Assembly: GCA_021818945.1 (NCBI GenBank) | Contig: JAKASV010000007.1 | Span: 1-48,523, forward strand | Direction of reading: 5' to 3' | From: a bacterium | GTDB taxonomy: Bacteria > Babelota > Babeliae > Babelales > Vermiphilaceae | DNA length: 48,523 nucleotides | In this document: positions 44,611 through 48,523 of the stretch, one piece after another | How the letters are laid out: every line of letters starts with the position of its first letter | How positions within the stretch are numbered: the stretch's first letter is position 1 | The notes under the pieces: generated by a model | The model's input: only the letters and a program-made list of their open reading frames with translations | Database searches by the model: none | Told to the model about the DNA's origin: nothing | Made by a program: the position numbers and the translations under genes

Positions 44611-47600
44611 ATGAAGACATTGTCCTATGAAATAATCAGCATGATCGCACTTGTCTATGTAATGCCTGCATATGGAACTCAACTGGTACTCGGCACTACT
44701 GCCGCAGCAACTGCCGGTCGAACCTTTACAGCAACTATTGTACAAAAAGCATATAGTCGCGAGACCGCAACCCTGTATGTAGGTCTTGATCACACACAAG
44801 CAGGGTCAAAAACTGCAACAATATGGGCCTCTACTGCCCCTATAGGCAATGAAACCCCAGCATTTGCCCCAATAACCGGGACTGGCGCTATTAAGCTTCT
44901 TGCTCTTGCTACTAATCTTGGCAATGCAATGCCCTATGTTGCCTATACACAACTTCCAACAGCTTCCGGAGGCCCAGAATATGCTGTGCATACATCAAAT
45001 TATAATGGAACAAAAGAAGGCATTACCGGCGGCACCACACCTGTACCACTGAATGATGCCAATGGCCAAGAGACAAATAATATTGTTGCACTTACTGGCA
45101 TGCTGCTGCCAGAATCTGATCATCAAGGTTTTATATTCGCTGCTGTGTCTCCCTCTTCAACAAGCACAATTCAACCTACACCTTTACCGTTTGGCACTCC
45201 TGGCTCTGGCATTGCCGTGATATGTCTTAATGATGATCCAACGCTAACCTCTATTACACTCAATCAAACGGCTGCTGATAGTTTCGCACCCACTGTGCCA
45301 AAGGCAAAAAGTCTTGATCCAAACACTCCACAAGTTCGTATTAATGCAAACCCATCAATTGCAGATTTTGCCACCATGTACTGGGACTGTCATTTACAAC
45401 GGTTGTATATTGGACTGCAAGTTACTACCACAACGGGAGCAAATAATGGTGCAAAATCAGTCGTGATTGGTAGTGTAACAGGCTGCGGAGTGTTAACATT
45501 TGATAATATTGTAGATGAGCAAGCGTTAGCTGAACCTCCATTTGGAGATGGAAATGCAATCGTAGCAGACCTGAATCTTACTTCCTCTTCAACATCTTTC
45601 ATTGCTGCCTATCATCTACGCACCATGCATTGCAGTACCGGTCCAAGCTACCTCATTGTAAATGGCAGCGTTTTGTCACCATTCGAAGAAGGTTCTCAGA
45701 TCAATAACACTGTCTATGCATTACCATTAGTAGATATAGATCCAGAGTCACCAATCCAGGGCAGAATAGCAGATAAAAATGCTTCATTATCATATAAGCA
45801 TACATTCACACTTACTGCCATGCACAAAGATGAGCTCCCACTGAGCACAGATGCCTCTACACAGGTTGGGTCGGGTCCATTGCCCATCGAAACCACGACA
45901 CAGGTTTCTGACATAGAAGTTATTGGTGACACGGTATTTGTTTCTACTGCAACGGGACAAAGCGCTCTTAATGACAATGGCATCATGTATTCGCAGGCTC
46001 TCTTTGATAAAAGTGGCAAAATTGTCCGTTGGACACCATGGGCCAAAAGGGCCTTCCCTTTTAATGCATTTTGCAATGCATCATGCATTAATAATGGCGT
46101 AGCATTTTTTGCAGTCGATGCTGTCACCGGGAAAGTATGGGCTGTTGACGGTCAAACACAAGAAGTTGTACGCGTAACCGCCTGGGACAAAGGAGCACCA
46201 TGCACAACACAAAACCCGATATGTCCGGAAAGTGATTTTCCGTGCTGCGATCCATGCAATCGGTGCAGTTGCAATTGCTTTCAGTGTCAGTCCCCTACGA
46301 TCAAGACACAAATCTGCTGTAATTTACCTGCACAAGTATGCGCAAGCCTGCCCTGCGGTTGTTATTCAGTGCTTGATCTTGATCAGGCGACACGAGGTTT
46401 TACTGGTCCTGCTGGAACTCCAGTAAATCTCAATCGGTTCGCACTCTTCGGTGGATGCGGCAAAGTTGATATAGCACGTGTGAGTAGGGCATATAATTCA
46501 ATAATCACAAGCCCACAGATGGTTTTTGAAGATTTCTGCACAACATGCACAGATCTTAATTTCTTAGAAACTTTCTTTCCTGCAACTGATAGAAATATCT
46601 GCATTAATGTTCTTGAATATTCTCGTGCCAACTCCGATAATCCTGATCAATGTTACTTTTTTGCCGGCACCGATAAGGGACTGTATACCTATGCTTTAGA
46701 TGGATCACATGGCTTTAATCTCGAGGACCTTACGTTGGAAACGCTGGCACACGGACAATGGAAGGCCATTTCTGCAATAAGCGATCCAATAATTGATATT
46801 AAAACAACGGGCCTAAGCCTGTATATAGTTACTCGTTCGACTCAAGACGGCACTATGTCAAGTAAAGTACTACGGGTAGGCTATAAAGACACCATTCAAG
46901 AAATGTTTGCTGACAACAATATATTCATTCTTGCACAAACCGGCACTACTCCTTTTAAACAGGCACCTGCATTCACCGGCATACAACCGGTAACGGTAGC
47001 GACTCGAAATGAAGTTCTTGCTGCAGAACAATTGCTTTTAGCTACAAACGACGGACTCTTTGGCTCTTATGCTGCTGTTACTTCAGGAGCAACTGGAATC
47101 GCAGATGCAGAAAATCAAGCAGAAGCCGATTGGCAACAAGTACCAAATCGCAATCATATCTGGTTTGAAGGAATAGCAGGTATTGATACACCATTACCTT
47201 CAACTGTTTGGCCGATCAGTGTAGAAGATATTTGTGGTGCTCTAACAGACCAAAACAGTTGGATATACCAGATAAGCAGCATAGCAACCAGTACATCCGA
47301 ATCAACAGCTTTTTTTAATGGCTTTGAACCGCCATTTTTTAATGCAATAGTACGCACGCCTGCATTTGAACTCATCGATCCTATAACCTACTTCTGGTCA
47401 GATGGAGCGCGAAGATTTTTTATCATCAATCGACAACAAGATCCGGAAACACGTAACAAACTTATGAGCTTTCCATTCAATACCTTGCAATGGCGTATCT
47501 GTGCTCCAGGTCAACAAATACTCTTATTCGATCCATACGTAGTAGCCACACAGCGATTCTTTTGGGTCAAACAGATAGGCATAACGGGAATTTTGATGGC

Positions 47601-47634
47601 TGGCACCAATGATGGCGTTATTGCTTTAGAATAA
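44611..47634 (+). CDS. Giant secreted propeller-like protein with a cysteine-rich insert
   Basis: 1007 residues, preceded by AAAGGAGAGAG. Signal peptide ends near PAYG. The N-terminal ~490 residues are Thr/Ala-rich and beta-rich, with repeated turns (ATLYVGLDHTQAGSK, RLYIGLQVTTTTG, VFVSTATGQS, KVWAVDGQTQEVVRV), which suggests propeller blades. Around residues 530-590 lies an insert with about 20 Cys (CDPCNRCSCNCFQC). The C-terminal third has further blade-like repeats (YFFAGTDKGLYTYAL, LLLATNDGLFGSY, LMAGTNDGVIALE). The repeated N/TDKGL and NDGV turns support a propeller. It is probably surface-exposed with the barrel upstream. No enzymatic motif was found. Confidence 0.6.
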   Translation: MKTLSYEIISMIALVYVMPAYGTQLVLGTTAAATAGRTFTATIVQKAYSRETATLYVGLDHTQAGSKTATIWASTAPIGNETPAFAPITGTGAIKLLALATNLGNAMPYVAYTQLPTASGGPEYAVHTSNYNGTKEGITGGTTPVPLNDANGQETNNIVALTGMLLPESDHQGFIFAAVSPSSTSTIQPTPLPFGTPGSGIAVICLNDDPTLTSITLNQTAADSFAPTVPKAKSLDPNTPQVRINANPSIADFATMYWDCHLQRLYIGLQVTTTTGANNGAKSVVIGSVTGCGVLTFDNIVDEQALAEPPFGDGNAIVADLNLTSSSTSFIAAYHLRTMHCSTGPSYLIVNGSVLSPFEEGSQINNTVYALPLVDIDPESPIQGRIADKNASLSYKHTFTLTAMHKDELPLSTDASTQVGSGPLPIETTTQVSDIEVIGDTVFVSTATGQSALNDNGIMYSQALFDKSGKIVRWTPWAKRAFPFNAFCNASCINNGVAFFAVDAVTGKVWAVDGQTQEVVRVTAWDKGAPCTTQNPICPESDFPCCDPCNRCSCNCFQCQSPTIKTQICCNLPAQVCASLPCGCYSVLDLDQATRGFTGPAGTPVNLNRFALFGGCGKVDIARVSRAYNSIITSPQMVFEDFCTTCTDLNFLETFFPATDRNICINVLEYSRANSDNPDQCYFFAGTDKGLYTYALDGSHGFNLEDLTLETLAHGQWKAISAISDPIIDIKTTGLSLYIVTRSTQDGTMSSKVLRVGYKDTIQEMFADNNIFILAQTGTTPFKQAPAFTGIQPVTVATRNEVLAAEQLLLATNDGLFGSYAAVTSGATGIADAENQAEADWQQVPNRNHIWFEGIAGIDTPLPSTVWPISVEDICGALTDQNSWIYQISSIATSTSESTAFFNGFEPPFFNAIVRTPAFELIDPITYFWSDGARRFFIINRQQDPETRNKLMSFPFNTLQWRICAPGQQILLFDPYVVATQRFFWVKQIGITGILMAGTNDGVIALE

Positions 47635-48072
47635 TGAGGTGTTAGGAACTAAAGCCTCAAGTCGTGACTCGATTGACGTGATCATCGACTGAGCTGTCGG
47701 ACACGATTCAATATCTTGTTGTCTTGCTTGTGCAATAAGGCTCATAAGCCCCAGTATGTAGCGAATATCTTCTGATGGATATGGCTTTAGTATTTTATGC
47801 GTCTGTTCCATAGCCACAACTGCGTGTGACAATCTCACCAGTCGCCCTATACATAAATCAAGCGCTGTCATTAAATCATATTCATGCTGAGTATCCTGAA
47901 GAACACGCATACAAATTTCGACGGCTTGACCATAGCAGGATACGGGAAAAAGTCGTGGCCATTGCGAATCTATTTGGTTAATAGTATATGATTCTACAGC
48001 AGATGCGCGAATAGTCGCCATAACACTATGAACCATACACAGGCATACAAATCCAGTCATATATTTTTTCAT
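47626..48072 (-). CDS. Small exported helical protein, unknown family
   Basis: 148 residues from ATG 48072, which follows AAGGGGAG; the frame is open to 48096. The signal peptide ends near SVMA. The mature part is helical with three Cys (SCYGQAVEICMRVLQ, DLCIGRLVRLSHAV, IESCPTAQ). Its stop lies inside the end of the plus-strand giant gene (9-bp convergent overlap), so the two transcripts interfere or share termination. Confidence 0.6.
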   Translation of the reverse strand: MKKYMTGFVCLCMVHSVMATIRASAVESYTINQIDSQWPRLFPVSCYGQAVEICMRVLQDTQHEYDLMTALDLCIGRLVRLSHAVVAMEQTHKILKPYPSEDIRYILGLMSLIAQARQQDIESCPTAQSMITSIESRLEALVPNTSLF

Positions 48073-48182
48073 ACACTCCCCTTTTTTTAGCGTCAACCCA
48101 CTATAAACGAAAATACACCAAAGAGATGCTCCTCAGAATAAGTCTAATTTCTTTTTATTCAAATATGCAATATTAAATGGTA
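48073..48182. other. AT-rich gap before the broken TPR-like gene
   Basis: It contains only the upstream region of the small minus-strand gene. No clear promoter or RNA is seen. Confidence 0.4.
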
Positions 48183-48354
48183 TTATGAATAAAAATCTCT
48201 ATTATTATTTACTAATATAGATTTAATTTCCTGGTAGGCAATTCTCGCATCATGACCTTTGCGCAACGCAGGGTCCACTTCAAGAGCTATCACTAGTTCC
48301 AAAGATCGTACAGCTGATCAAATGCATAAAATTCAATAGGCCTCTTCTGAAACT
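48183..48354 (-). pseudogene. Fragment of a frameshifted gene, TPR-like
   Basis: On the minus strand one frame reads KRPIEFYAFDQLYDLW (about 48350-48295). A neighbouring frame then continues AVRSLELVIALEVDPAL, followed by HDARIAYQEIKSIL, to TAA 48183-48185. Joined, the two parts resemble a helix-turn-helix TPR unit. A one- or two-base change near 48310 and loss of everything upstream would explain it. The IS30 end lies 45 bp further. Confidence 0.45.
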
Positions 48355-48398
48355 TTGACAATTAAGTCATACTTATGATTATTACCAAAGAGGGAATC

Positions 48399-48423
48399 GG
48401 CAAAGTCAAGAATGAAATGCAAC
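48399..48423 (-). repeat. IS30 left terminal inverted repeat
   Basis: Begins GGCAAAGTCAAG and ends ATGCAAC. Its reverse complement differs from 713-737 at four of 25 positions. Confidence 0.7.
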
Positions 48424-48523
48424 ACTAAAAAATTTCAATAAGAAACAGCCCTCCATTGCCGGGCAGGCAAGCTTCATAAACTACTCATGACTGAAGAGCG
48501 TAAAACTTCAATGGGTGTCTTGA
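48399..48523 (+). mobile_element. IS30-family element, left end (continues beyond window)
   Basis: The 25-bp terminal repeat (48399-48423) is the inverted counterpart of the one at 713-737. About 60 bp later a frame from 48487 reads MTEERKTSMGVL, like the N-terminus of IS30 transposases (LTEEER.TI). The frame may be truncated by the window or damaged upstream. Same orientation as the copy at the left edge. Confidence 0.6.

Overview
The window reads as a piece of a reduced, AT-rich genome of an intracellular bacterium, most likely candidate phylum Dependentiae (TM6, the Babela-like endosymbionts of amoebae and other protists). The call is an inference. It rests on the mixture of a few ordinary housekeeping genes (gltX, acpP, fabD, rpmF, dprA, gyrA, lepA, grpE) with many secreted or outer-membrane proteins of unknown family, an ankyrin protein and cysteine-rich surface proteins. 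I recognise no phage, plasmid or CRISPR locus.

Layout. 1-861: right part of a frameshifted IS30-family element and its terminal repeat. 862-3381: LigD-type ATP-dependent DNA ligase, an outer-membrane barrel, and an internally deleted IS3-type element. 3382-10642: secreted or membrane-anchored proteins, including a 1114-residue protein built from a tandem duplication with a toxin-like C-terminal domain, directly followed by a CPCC-domain protein (possible toxin and immunity pair), then an ankyrin protein with a degenerate J-domain. 10950-19213: four paralogous large outer-membrane-like proteins, three of which carry a cysteine-rich loop before the last strand. 19347-20942: an I42 (chagasin)-like inhibitor and a second copy broken by an amber codon.

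20979-36914: gltX, then a long minus-strand block: a formin-like proline-rich secreted protein, a pair of secreted paralogs, an alpha/beta hydrolase, another secreted protein, acpP and an active-site-less fabD, a TPR membrane protein, rpmF, dprA and gyrA. It ends with a plus-strand repeat-rich secreted protein. 37072-48072: a paralog of that protein, lepA, two propeller-like secreted proteins, a tiny zinc-knuckle protein, an RMND1-like membrane protein, grpE, and a barrel plus giant cysteine-rich protein operon. 48183-48523: a broken TPR-like gene and the left end of another IS30 copy.

How it fits together: roughly half the coding capacity goes to exported proteins with N-terminal signal sequences. 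Several have recognisable TTGACA-type promoters, including two nearly identical TTGACA-18 bp-TATATT sites. Metabolic genes are few, and the one fatty-acid enzyme present has lost its nucleophile. This is what an obligate intracellular organism investing in its surface and host contact would look like. The IS30 ends at both window edges suggest that the sequence is a contig bounded by a repeated insertion sequence.
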